A DNA stretch of 64,000 nucleotides from Acidovorax sp. DW039. Its GTDB lineage: Bacteria; Pseudomonadota; Gammaproteobacteria; Burkholderiales; Burkholderiaceae_C. A program made the translations under genes and the position numbers. The stretch covers positions 1,984,001 through 2,048,000 of the forward strand of contig NZ_AP029019.1 of NCBI RefSeq assembly GCF_037101375.1, read 5' to 3'. This document shows, piece after piece, positions 44,225 to 52,506 of the stretch (position 1 is its first letter; every line of letters starts with the position of its first letter). The notes beneath the pieces are model-generated. The model was not told the origin of the DNA. It saw nothing but the letters and a program-made list of their open reading frames with translations, and ran no database searches.

Positions 44225-44907
44225 GGCGGGAGCCGGGATGTGCGCCCGGCGGCGCACCTTCTTTTCTTGCGTCGCCAAGAAAAGAAGGCAAAAGAAGGCG
44301 ACCCCCAGTCTGCGACCCCTTCGCGGTGCGAAGGGGTAGACCTGCGGCGGTGCGGTTGCGGGGTGCGCCGTGGAACTCGCTGCGCGCCTTGGGCGCTCCG
44401 CTCGAACAACCCCGGCGAGTCAGTTGACGAAGCATGGGCGCTTCGACGCCCATGCTCACCCCGCAACCGCACCGCCGCAGGCGCAGCCAGCAGGGGGGGG
44501 AGCCAAACAGCCGAACAGCCAAACGGGTCATCGCTGCGCTCGCCCCTGCCAGTCCTGCGCCCAGCGCGCGGCGCTTGCGCCCCCGATACGGGGCCGAGCG
44601 AAGCAATGGCCCGAGTGGCTGTTTTGCTCCCTCATCCCCTCTGTATGCGCCGAGGAGCACAGAGGGCGGGGTGGCGCGTGTGCCGCAGGACACACGCGCT
44701 TCGTGAACTGACTCGCCGCAGTTGTTTGAGCGGAGCGCGAGAGCGCGTAGCGAGTTCTGCGGCGCACCCCGCCCGCGAGCACCGCAGGTTGCCCCGAAGC
44801 GAAGCGCAGGGGACGCAGACAGTGGGGTCGCTTTCTCTTTGGTGACTTTCTCTTGGCGAGACAAGAGAAAGTTACTGCGCCGCCGGGCGCACTCCCCGGC
44901 TCCCGCC
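44225..44907. repeat. 683-bp imperfect inverted repeat with conserved internal hairpins
   Basis: The two halves are diverged inverted copies: the outer 13 bp GGCGGGAGCCGGG then TGCGCCCGGCGGCGCA on both arms, and an inner block (44360-44433 against 44704-44776) about 85% identical by eye. The arms meet near 44566. Each arm has its own hairpins. Left: 13-bp stem 44257-44269/44276-44288, 10-bp stem 44315-44324/44328-44337, 9-bp stem 44432-44440/44447-44455. Right: 11-bp stem 44845-44855/44862-44872, 9-bp stem 44674-44682/44691-44699. Stem sequences differ between arms but stay self-complementary. Open frames here (44198-44845 plus; 44085-44951 minus) look non-coding. It fills most of the 940-bp nirD-nasC gap. 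Confidence 0.85.
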
Positions 44908-44952
44908 TTCAACCAAGGCACAACATCAAAAAGAAGCAAAGACCCAACCACC

Positions 44953-45336
44953 TCAAACCCCAGCTACCCGCCGCGCAGGCCCCGCAATCGGCCGCGTCAA
45001 ATCCGTCGCCACAGAAGCCAGCTCCCCCGCATCCAGATACACCGCCCCATCCTCCACCTTCACCGCAAACTTCGGCGTACACCCCTCATCCGGTGCAGAC
45101 GCCTGCCCGTCACACAAGCCAATCGTCCAGTTGTGCATGGGGCAAGCCACCTGGGTGCCAAACACAATGCCCTGGCTCAGCGGGCCGCCCTTGTGCGGGC
45201 AGCGGTCCAGCAGGGCAAAGATGCCGCCTGCGTCGTTGCGGAAGATGGCCACATCGAGCCCGCGCTCGCGCGCTACGCGGCGGGAGCCGAGTACGGGGAT
45301 GTCGTCCACGCGGCAAATCAGTTTCCAGTCATTCAT
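44953..45336 (-). CDS. nirD: Nitrite reductase (NADH) small subunit NirD
   Basis: 127 aa Rieske-like protein (MNDWKLICRVDDIPVLGSRR...). Partner of NirB in six-electron reduction of nitrite to ammonium. Unlike E. coli NirD, the Rieske ligand set looks complete: CPHKGGP and CPMHNW (CxH...CxxH), so a [2Fe-2S] cluster is predicted. It lies 48 bp downstream of the P-box protein gene and upstream of the inverted-repeat element. Confidence 0.9.
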   Translation of the reverse strand: MNDWKLICRVDDIPVLGSRRVARERGLDVAIFRNDAGGIFALLDRCPHKGGPLSQGIVFGTQVACPMHNWTIGLCDGQASAPDEGCTPKFAVKVEDGAVYLDAGELASVATDLTRPIAGPARRVAGV

Positions 45337-45384
45337 GGGTCAGTCCTTGGATGTGTCGATATGCAGAAAAGGCGGGCGGTGCCG

Positions 45385-46191
45385 TTATGCCGCCAGCGCG
45401 GCATACATGCCGGTGATGCGGTCCATGCTGGCCAGCAGGTTCTCGCTGGTGACGAAGACCTCGTTGACCTGCCGGAAGGTGTTCGCCCCGCTTTGCATGC
45501 GCTGGAGGGCTGCGTCAAAAAACACCCACTGCCCATCGGCCAGCAGGAGTTCCTGGCGAATGCGCTCCGTGGCTTCCGGGGCGGTGCGCAGCAGTTCGTT
45601 GGCGCTCAGGAACTCCTTGCGCGCCTTGTCGATTTCGGCAGCGCTGGTGGCGGTATCCACCTGCAGCATGGCCGCCAGGCAGAACTTGGCCATGCGCTGG
45701 CTGAGCATGCGCTGCCGCCCCGCAATGTTCACCAGCTTGCCTACCGGCTTGCCCGATGCCGCTTCGTACTGCACCGTGCCCTGGTGCGCCAAGGCCAGCA
45801 CCTTGGCGTCTGCCGCCAGTAGGGCCGACGCCCCATCCTTGGCGGGCAGGCCCTTTGTGAGCAGCGTTTTGTAGCTGGCCCAGGCTGCTTCCAGCGCTGT
45901 ATAGGTTTCGCGGATCTGTGCTTGTGGGGCGTAGGTCTTCAACTCACCCAACTGGCGCTCAAACAGACTGATCGACTGGCCCATGATCTGGCGCGCCGCA
46001 TTCGCATCCGCCTGGTGTGCCAGCATAAGCCAGGCTTTGGTCATGCGCTGGCTCAGCATGCGTTGGCGGCCTGCTTTGTTGATGGCGTCGTTCATGTCTG
46101 CGACTTGCGCCTGCACCATCGTCGGCGCAACAAATGCTCCGGCAAACAATGTGCTGGTGCACAGGGCCAAAATGCGTCGGCGTTGCAACAT
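45385..46191 (-). CDS. Exported protein with two NarX-type P-box (PilJ-N) domains, no signalling output
   Basis: 268 aa. Signal peptide (RRRILALCTSTLFAGAF, cleavage near MVQAQ-V), then two tandem helical PilJ N-terminal-type domains, each starting with the same P-box-like motif AGRQRMLSQRM (residues 40-50 and 157-167). In NarX/NarQ this segment binds nitrate or nitrite in the periplasm. Here there is no transmembrane helix, HAMP, kinase or MCP domain after it, so it is a soluble periplasmic nitrate/nitrite-binding candidate. Located between nirB and nirD with short gaps (49 and 48 bp), so co-expressed with cytoplasmic nitrite reductase. Start at 46191 (MLQRRRI). Confidence 0.8.
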   Translation of the reverse strand: MLQRRRILALCTSTLFAGAFVAPTMVQAQVADMNDAINKAGRQRMLSQRMTKAWLMLAHQADANAARQIMGQSISLFERQLGELKTYAPQAQIRETYTALEAAWASYKTLLTKGLPAKDGASALLAADAKVLALAHQGTVQYEAASGKPVGKLVNIAGRQRMLSQRMAKFCLAAMLQVDTATSAAEIDKARKEFLSANELLRTAPEATERIRQELLLADGQWVFFDAALQRMQSGANTFRQVNEVFVTSENLLASMDRITGMYAALAA

Positions 46192-46240
46192 GGAAACCTC
46201 CGGCAAAGGTGTGAGAGCAGATGGGTGAGGCACGGCAGAC

Positions 46241-48685
46241 TCAGGAGCCGAGCGGCACAAACTGCCGCGTGTCCACCGCCGCCTTGTCAAATTCAAACCA
46301 GGGGTCTGGCTCGCCATCGAGCGCAAACTGCAGTTGCTCCCACAGCGCCTTGCGGCCTTCGTGGTCTTCGAGGATGCGCTTTTTCACATAGTCCAGGCCT
46401 ACGCGGTTCACGTAGTGCACGGTGCGCTCCAGGTACCAGCCTTCCTGGCGGTACAGCTCGCAGAATGCGCCGGTGTACTCCAGCACTTCCTCTGCGGTTT
46501 TCAGCTTGGTGAAGAAGTGCGCCACCTCGGTCTTGATGCCGCCGTTGCCAGCGATGTACATCTCCCAGCCGCTGTCCACGCCGATGATGCCCACGTCCTT
46601 GATGCCGGCCTCGGCGCAGTTGCGCGGGCAGCCGCTCACGGCAAACTTGACCTTGTGCGGCGCGTACATGCGCCACATTGCGCGCTCCAGGTCCTTGCCC
46701 ATCTGCGTGCTGTCCTGCGTGCCCATGCGGCACCACTCGCTGCCCACACAGGTCTTCACGGTGCGCAGAGCCTTGGCGTAGGCGTGGCCGCTGGGCATGC
46801 CGATGTCTTTCCACACATTGACCAGGTCTTCTTTCTTCACGCCCAGCAGGTCAATGCGCTGGCCACCTGTGACCTTGACGGTGGGAATCTTGTACTTGTC
46901 TACCGCATCGGCAATGCGGCGCAGCTCGTCGGCCGTGGTCTCACCTCCCCACATGCGCGGGATCACGCTGTAGGTGCCATCCTTCTGGATATTGGCGTGG
47001 CTGCGCTCGTTGATGGCGCGGCTTTGCGGGTCGTCCTTCGCGTCCTTGGGCCAGGTGCTGATGAGGTAGTAGTTGACGGCGGGGCGGCAGCTGGCGCAGC
47101 CGTTGGGCGTCTTCCATTCCATAAACTTGAACACATCGCCAATGCTCAGCAGCTTGTTGGCCCGGATCGCATCGCGCACTGCCTGGTGGCCGTGGTCAGT
47201 GCAGCCGCACAGGGCCTTGGTCTTGGGCGTGGCGCTGTAGTCGCCACCGGCGGTGAACATGATGATCTGCTCGACCAGCCCCGTGCACGAGCCGCACGAT
47301 GCACTGGCCTTGGTGTGCTTGCGTACTTCATCCAGCGTGAACAGGCCTTTGTCCTTGATGGCCTTGCAGATGGCGCCCTTGGTCACGCCGTTGCAGCCGC
47401 ACACCTCGTCGCTGTCGGCCATGGCGGCAGCCTTGTTGTGGCCCTGGTGGCCCACATCGCCAATGTTGCTTTCGCCAAACATCAGCTTGTCGCGGATGTC
47501 GCCCACACTGCGGCCGTCGCGCAGCAGCTTGAAGTACCAGCTGCCATCCACCGTGTCGCCATACAAGCAGGCACCCACTAGCTTGTCGTCCTTGATGACT
47601 AGCTTTTTGTACACCCCGCCAAAGGGGTCGCTCATCACAATCTCTTCGGTGCCTTCGCCGCCCTGGAAGTCGCCTGCTGAGAACAGGTCGATGCCCGTGA
47701 CCTTGAGCTTGGTGGACGTGAGTGAGCCCTGATACCGGCCAATGCCGTACTCCGCCAAGTGGTTGGCCAGCACCTTGCCCTGTTCAAACAGCGGGGCCAC
47801 CAGGCCGTAGGCAATGCCCCGGTGTGCGGCACATTCGCCCACGGCGTAGATGCGGGCGTCGGTGGTGGTTTGCAGCGTGTCGCTCACCACAATGCCGCGG
47901 TTCACATGCAGGCGCATTTTTTCTGCCAGCGCGGTGTTGGGGCGGATGCCCACGGCCATCACCACCAGGTCGGCGGGCACCTCGGTGCCGTCCTTGAACT
48001 TGACGGCGCTCACGCGGCCCTCGGCGTTGCCCACCAGCTCCTGGGTCTGCGCTTTCATCAGGAACTGCATGCCGCGCTCTTGCAGCGACTTTTGCAGCAT
48101 CTTGCCGGCCACATCGTCCAGCTGGCGCTCCATCAACCAGTCGCCCACATGCACCACAGTGACCTGCATGCCGCGCTTCATCAGGCCGTTGGCGGCCTCC
48201 AGTCCCAGCAGGCCGCCGCCGATGACAACGGCATGCTTGTAGGTGGCTGCTGCGTCAATCATGGCCTGTGTGTCTGCAATGTCGCGATAGGCGAGAACGC
48301 CTTGCAGGTCTTTGCCGGGGATGGGCAGGATGAACGGGTTGGAGCCCGTGGCCATGATGAGGCGGTCGTATTCCGCGGTCACCACCTCTCCATCCTTGCG
48401 GGTGGCGGTGACCACGCGGCGCATCCGGTCTACATTGGTCACCGTGAAGCCTGCATGCAGCCGGATGTGGTTGTCGGTGTACCACTGCCAGTCGTTCAGG
48501 ATGATCTCGTCCAGCGTCTGTTCACCTGCCAGCACGGGCGACAGCAGGATGCGGTTGTAGTTGGGGTGCGGCTCTGCGCCAAAGACGGTGATGTCGTAGA
48601 GGTCTGGCGCAATCTTGAGCAGCTCTTCGAGCGTGCGCACTCCGGCCATGCCGTTTCCCACCATCACCAGTTGGGGCTTCTTCAT
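46241..48685 (-). CDS. nirB: Nitrite reductase (NADH) large subunit NirB
   Basis: 814 aa. FAD/NAD domain at residues 1-~415 (MVGNGMAGVRTLEELL, ATGSNPFILPIPG, VVIGGGLLGLEAANGL); two BFD-like [2Fe-2S] units with Cys pairs near 427/460 (CGCNGV, CGSCTGL) and 490/527 (CGCTDHG, CASCRP); ferredoxin-like half-domain; siroheme/[4Fe-4S] domain with CVGSEWCRMG (~645) and GCPRNCAEAG (~687). Reduces nitrite to ammonium with NADH. First gene of the operon, preceded by a sigma-54 promoter and ANTAR leader. Start at 48685 (MKKPQLVMVGNG). Confidence 0.95.
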   Translation of the reverse strand: MKKPQLVMVGNGMAGVRTLEELLKIAPDLYDITVFGAEPHPNYNRILLSPVLAGEQTLDEIILNDWQWYTDNHIRLHAGFTVTNVDRMRRVVTATRKDGEVVTAEYDRLIMATGSNPFILPIPGKDLQGVLAYRDIADTQAMIDAAATYKHAVVIGGGLLGLEAANGLMKRGMQVTVVHVGDWLMERQLDDVAGKMLQKSLQERGMQFLMKAQTQELVGNAEGRVSAVKFKDGTEVPADLVVMAVGIRPNTALAEKMRLHVNRGIVVSDTLQTTTDARIYAVGECAAHRGIAYGLVAPLFEQGKVLANHLAEYGIGRYQGSLTSTKLKVTGIDLFSAGDFQGGEGTEEIVMSDPFGGVYKKLVIKDDKLVGACLYGDTVDGSWYFKLLRDGRSVGDIRDKLMFGESNIGDVGHQGHNKAAAMADSDEVCGCNGVTKGAICKAIKDKGLFTLDEVRKHTKASASCGSCTGLVEQIIMFTAGGDYSATPKTKALCGCTDHGHQAVRDAIRANKLLSIGDVFKFMEWKTPNGCASCRPAVNYYLISTWPKDAKDDPQSRAINERSHANIQKDGTYSVIPRMWGGETTADELRRIADAVDKYKIPTVKVTGGQRIDLLGVKKEDLVNVWKDIGMPSGHAYAKALRTVKTCVGSEWCRMGTQDSTQMGKDLERAMWRMYAPHKVKFAVSGCPRNCAEAGIKDVGIIGVDSGWEMYIAGNGGIKTEVAHFFTKLKTAEEVLEYTGAFCELYRQEGWYLERTVHYVNRVGLDYVKKRILEDHEGRKALWEQLQFALDGEPDPWFEFDKAAVDTRQFVPLGS

Positions 48686-48740
48686 CGTCCGTGCTCCGTC
48701 AAGGTGGCGTTGCCGCAGTTGCGCTGGCAAAGCCAGAAAA

Positions 48741-48832
48741 CAAAAAAGGCGTCCGCACGATGCCGCTTCGAATCATCGAAGCCACATGTGGGGACGCCTT
48801 CGTCCTCGCAATGCCAGAGTGCGCCGTTGCAC
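48741..48832 (-). ncRNA. ANTAR-type antitermination leader of nirB operon
   Basis: In RNA sense: hairpin 1 GTGC-AACGGC-GCAC (48819-48832), hairpin 2 GGAC-GAAGGC-GTCC (48792-48805), then a terminator whose arm GGCGTCC (48792-48798) pairs with GGACGCC (48748-48754) before a T6 run (48742-48747). Hairpin 2 and the terminator share a strand, so they exclude one another. Hexaloop 1 has A at position 1 and G at position 4, as required by ANTAR proteins. Confidence 0.85.
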
Positions 48833-48872
48833 GCTGACGTTGCGCAGCCTTTGGGGCTGTGGAAGCCACCTA

Positions 48873-48888
48873 TGCAAATGCCATGCCA
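48873..48888 (-). promoter_or_regulatory. Sigma-54 promoter of nirB operon
   Basis: On the minus strand TGGCAT-N5-TTGCA (-24/-12). It predicts a start near 48861, some 30 nt before the leader hairpins. A possible NtrC half-dyad TGCACC-N5-GGGGCG lies at 48895-48911. Confidence 0.75.
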
Positions 48889-49120
48889 GAAAAATGCACC
48901 CGTGTGGGGCGCTTCAGGTGTCTGTCCAGGGTGAGCGCTATATGGGCGACTTTGACAACACAACGGCGGAAATTTCGTTGCGTTCCGCACAAATAGCCAT
49001 TTCGGTAACGATTGTTTTCAACTATGCTGAACGTGCGATAACTCTGTTACAGAGCCTGTCGACTCTGTGCGGAGTGCTCGGCCCTCGCTTGATTGCGAGG
49101 TTCTTTTCAGGAGCGACGTC

Positions 49121-50770
49121 ATGCGTGTCAACTTGCCCGTTGTGCCCCAGGAGTATCCGTTTCCGCCTGGTGAGACTTTGGTGTCCACCACCGACCTGAA
49201 AGGGCGCATCCTCTACTGCAACCCCATGTTTGTAGAGGTGAGCGGATACGCGAAAGAAGAGCTTTTGGGTCAGCCCCACAACATGATCCGCCACCCCGAA
49301 ATGCCGGAGGAGGCCTTTCGGGACATGTGGGAGACGATTGAAAAGGGCCTGCCCTGGTCCGCCCCCGTCAAAAACCGACGCAAGAACGGCACCTTCTACT
49401 GGGTCATGGCCAATGTCACCCCGCTGATGGAGGGTGACCGGCCTGTGGGCTACATGTCGGTGCGCACCGAGGCCACCCGCGAGCAGATTCAGCAGGCCGA
49501 GCAGCTCTACCAGACCATGCGCGCTGAAAAAGAAGCAGGTGCGCTGGTGCACCGTTTGCGTGCAGGGCAGATCATCAAGAACACGTTCTGGGGCCGCATG
49601 GTGGGCCTGCTGCGCATGGGCGCACTGCCCAAAATAGTGCTCAGCGTGCTGCTGGTGGTGCTGGCGGCCTGGGGTGCTGCAACGGTGGGCGGGCACAGCT
49701 TTACCTGGGGCTCCACCCTGGCCTGGCTGGGGGTGCTTGCACTGGCGGTGGGTTCAGCCACGTACCTGCACAGCCTCACGGTGGCTCCGCTCAACCAGAT
49801 GCTGGTGTGGGCCAATCGCATGGCGGCCGGTGACTTGACGCAGAAGATCACCGTGACGCGCAACGACACTGCAGGGGATTTGCAAAAAGCCCTGTCGCAA
49901 CTGAACGTGAACTTGCTCTCCATCGTGCGTGATGCGAGGCGAGAGGCGGAGAGCATGCAGCTCTCCACCGGGGAGATTGCGCAAGGCAATCACGATCTTT
50001 CAGCACGCACAGAGTCCCAGGCCAGTAACCTGGAGGAGACAGCCGCCTCCATGGAGCAGATCACCGGCACGGTGCGCCAGACGGCAGAGTCGTCACGCCG
50101 CGCAACCGAGTTGGCCTCGCAGGCTGCCACGGTGGCAGAAAACAGCAGCAATGCTGTCAATGGCGTGGCAGAAACCATGAAGCAGATCCAGGCCGCCTCT
50201 GGCCGTATCAGCGAGATCACCCAGCTGATCGACAGCATCGCTTTCCAGACCAACATCCTCGCCTTGAATGCCGCCGTTGAGGCCGCCCGTGCGGGCGAGC
50301 AGGGCAGGGGATTTGCCGTCGTGGCATCGGAAGTGCGCAGCCTGTCGCACCGCACGCTGTCTGCAGCCAAGGAGATTCGTGAGCTGATCGATGACTCGGC
50401 CAACAAGGTGCAAGAGGGCAACGCCAAGACCGATACCGCGCAGAAAACCATGGCCCAGTCGCTGGAGCTGGTGCGCCGAGTCAGCTCGCTGATGGGGGAA
50501 ATCAACGGCGCTTCCACCGAGCAGCTCAGTGGCATATCGCAAGTGAACGCTGCGGTCGCGCAACTGGACACCATCACCCAGCAAAACGCCGCGTTGGTGG
50601 AGGAAAACGCTGCCTCTGCCATGGCATTGCAAGGTCAGGCTCAGTCGGTGACTGAGGCGGTTCAGGTGTTCCGAATCGATGCAACAACCTCCGCAGGGCA
50701 GGCGGATGCGGTCGCGCTGCGCAGGTCCATGAAGGCAGCTTCCTCCCAGCGTGCACTGGCCGCGGCCTGA
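49121..50770 (+). CDS. Aer-like PAS methyl-accepting chemotaxis protein
   Basis: 549 aa. N-terminal PAS domain (ETLVSTTDLKGRILYCNPMF, GYAKEELLGQPHNMIRHPEM, RRKNGTFYWVMANVTP) like E. coli Aer, which holds FAD and reports redox/energy state. Two membrane segments (~180-235), HAMP, then the signalling tip [20 protein letters not shown] and [12 protein letters not shown]. Start 49121 with GGAG upstream. Divergent from the nirB operon across a 435-bp region that holds the nirB promoter and leader. Confidence 0.9.
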   Translation: MRVNLPVVPQEYPFPPGETLVSTTDLKGRILYCNPMFVEVSGYAKEELLGQPHNMIRHPEMPEEAFRDMWETIEKGLPWSAPVKNRRKNGTFYWVMANVTPLMEGDRPVGYMSVRTEATREQIQQAEQLYQTMRAEKEAGALVHRLRAGQIIKNTFWGRMVGLLRMGALPKIVLSVLLVVLAAWGAATVGGHSFTWGSTLAWLGVLALAVGSATYLHSLTVAPLNQMLVWANRMAAGDLTQKITVTRNDTAGDLQKALSQLNVNLLSIVRDARREAESMQLSTGEIAQGNHDLSARTESQASNLEETAASMEQITGTVRQTAESSRRATELASQAATVAENSSNAVNGVAETMKQIQAASGRISEITQLIDSIAFQTNILALNAAVEAARAGEQGRGFAVVASEVRSLSHRTLSAAKEIRELIDDSANKVQEGNAKTDTAQKTMAQSLELVRRVSSLMGEINGASTEQLSGISQVNAAVAQLDTITQQNAALVEENAASAMALQGQAQSVTEAVQVFRIDATTSAGQADAVALRRSMKAASSQRALAAA

Positions 50771-50789
50771 GGCCGCTCATCGCTTCAGA

Positions 50790-51815
50790 TCAGGTGCTGG
50801 CCCGCACGGTCAGTTCAAACCCCACATCGATGGAGTTGGTCGCTGGTACTTGGCCTTGCATCAATGCCAGCAGCATGCGTGCTCCGGCTTCTCCCATGGC
50901 AGAGCGGGGTGTGCGCACAGTGGTCAGCGGGGGCACCATCTGGTCGCTGCCCGCCAGGTCGTTGAAGCCAGCAATGGCCACGCGCTCAGGTACCGCTATC
51001 CCAAGCCTTTGTGCTGCCAGCAGCCCGCCTTGGGCCAAATCGTCGTTGCAGAAAAAAATCGCATCCACCTGGGGGCGGGTGCGCATGATTTCCTCCAGCA
51101 GCGCAGCGCCCAGGCGAATGGATGAGGGCTCGGGGCTGAGCACTTCCAGCCTTGCGTCGTACAGACCCGCTTTGCGCAGGGTGCGTCGGTAACCCTCCGC
51201 CCGTTGCAGGGTTCGGGGGTCAAGCTGTGCTGCAGCAAAGGCAATGTGGCGATAGCCACGTTCCAGCAAATGTTCTGCCATGGCCGCTCCGGCTTCCTGC
51301 TGTGAGAAGCCCGCGCAGTACACGCCAGCGGCGCCGGTCACTTCCATCAGATGAACGCAGGGCACGCCACTGGCAGCAATCATCTGGCGCGCATTTTCCG
51401 TGCGGTCAAACCCCGTGACGAGCAAGCCTGCGGGCCGGTGTGCCAGGTAGGTGCGCAGCAGCTGTTCCTCTTCCATGGGGTCGTAGTGAGTGACACCGAT
51501 GAGCGCCTGGTAGCCCAGCGGGAAGAGCACTTGGTGCACGGCGTCGAGCACATCTACAAACAGGGCGTTGGACAGCAGCGGCACCAGCACGGGCACCTGC
51601 ACACTGCGCTGCGATGCCAGGGCCCGGGCAGCCGGGTCGGGTACGTAGCCCAGTTGCTGCACTGCGGCTTTCACGCGCTCCACCAGTTCCTGGGCAACGC
51701 CGCGCTCGCCGCGCAGTGCGCGGGAGGCGGTAATGGGGCTCACCCCGGCAGCCTTGGCCACTTCATTGAGGGTGATGCGGCCGCTGGAGCGTCGTTTTGT
51801 CTCGGTCTTGATCAA
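50790..51815 (-). CDS. gntR: LacI-family repressor, GntR type
   Basis: 341 aa. Helix-turn-helix ITLNEVAKAAGVSPITASRAL followed by the periplasmic-binding-type effector domain (VPVLVPLLSNALFVDVL, HLMEVTGAAGVYCAGF, IFFCNDDLAQGGLLAAQ, GFNDLAGSDQMVPPLTTVRT). It resembles GntR gluconate repressors. Divergent from gntK-dctQMP, with two GGATAGCGCT motifs between; gluconate or its phosphate is the likely inducer. Confidence 0.87.
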   Translation of the reverse strand: MIKTETKRRSSGRITLNEVAKAAGVSPITASRALRGERGVAQELVERVKAAVQQLGYVPDPAARALASQRSVQVPVLVPLLSNALFVDVLDAVHQVLFPLGYQALIGVTHYDPMEEEQLLRTYLAHRPAGLLVTGFDRTENARQMIAASGVPCVHLMEVTGAAGVYCAGFSQQEAGAAMAEHLLERGYRHIAFAAAQLDPRTLQRAEGYRRTLRKAGLYDARLEVLSPEPSSIRLGAALLEEIMRTRPQVDAIFFCNDDLAQGGLLAAQRLGIAVPERVAIAGFNDLAGSDQMVPPLTTVRTPRSAMGEAGARMLLALMQGQVPATNSIDVGFELTVRAST

Positions 51816-51852
51816 GGGTTTTCCCTCGGTAATTTTTGTGGTTGTGTCGTTA

Positions 51853-51866
51853 GGATAGCGCTGTCC
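51853..51866. promoter_or_regulatory. GntR operator candidate 1
   Basis: GGATAGCGCTGTCC, near-palindromic about AGCGCT, 38 bp upstream of gntR. Confidence 0.6.
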
Positions 51867-51968
51867 AAACGGCTGGACAAGTCAACTCACCGTATTTTTG
51901 CATCTTTCTGCTTTAGTGGAGAGTGTGCTGCACACCCCTGAGCGCGTGTGCTTTTTTTGAGCTGTGAT

Positions 51969-51981
51969 GGATAGCGCTACC
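51969..51981. promoter_or_regulatory. GntR operator candidate 2
   Basis: GGATAGCGCTACC, the same core, directly before the proposed gntK start (51985). Confidence 0.6.
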
Positions 51982-51984
51982 AAT

Positions 51985-52506
51985 ATGTCTTCAAACCAAC
52001 GTCCGGTGTTCCTTGTGGTGATGGGGGTCGCAGGCTGCGGCAAATCCAGCCTCGGGCAAGCCGTGGCTACTGCCCTGGCTTTGCCTCTCATCGAGGGGGA
52101 TGACCACCATAGTGCGGACAGCCGCACCAAGATGAGCCAAGGCATCGCCCTCACAGATGCAGATCGGGAGGGTTGGCTGACCACCCTGGGCGATTTGCTC
52201 CAGTCCCACCCCCAGGGTGCAGTGCTGACCTGCTCCGCACTCAAAAAGGTCTATCGCGACCGGCTTCGCAATGCATGCCCGGCTTTGCGATTTGCCTTCT
52301 TGCGCATTGAGAAGTCGCAAGCCGAGATGCGTGTGAAGGCGCGGGCGCAAACCCACTTCTTCTCGGCAGCCCTGGTAGACAGCCAGTTCGCCACCCTGGA
52401 GCTACCGGTGGGTGAGCCGGGTGTGCTGGCTCTGGATGCCGCATTGCCCCTTGCTGCATTGCAGGAGCAGACCTGCGCCTGGATCAGCGCCAAGGAGATT
52501 GCATGA
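51985..52506 (+). CDS. gntK: Gluconokinase GntK
   Basis: ATP-dependent phosphorylation of D-gluconate to 6-phosphogluconate. P-loop VVMGVAGCGKSSLG, the substrate motif EGDDHHSADSRTKMSQGIALTD and LTCSALKKVYRDRLR. 173 aa, family size. The start is set at 51985 (MSSNQRPVFLV); ATG 51967 and GTG 51964 in the same frame would place the second operator inside the coding region. Its stop overlaps dctQ by ATGA. Entry to the Entner-Doudoroff pathway; edd/eda are not in the window. Confidence 0.9.
   Translation: MSSNQRPVFLVVMGVAGCGKSSLGQAVATALALPLIEGDDHHSADSRTKMSQGIALTDADREGWLTTLGDLLQSHPQGAVLTCSALKKVYRDRLRNACPALRFAFLRIEKSQAEMRVKARAQTHFFSAALVDSQFATLELPVGEPGVLALDAALPLAALQEQTCAWISAKEIA

Noticed and set aside
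44085..44951. 288-aa minus and 215-aa plus open frames in the nirD-nasC gap
   Set aside because: They fall in the inverted-repeat element; the similar peptides on both strands are explained by the inverted arms, and hairpin covariation is inconsistent with codon constraint.
51863..51878. GTCCA-AACGGC-TGGAC hexaloop hairpin upstream of gntK, resembling an ANTAR loop
   Set aside because: Only one hairpin, no second hexaloop or overlapping terminator, and it overlaps a GntR operator; chance is likely.
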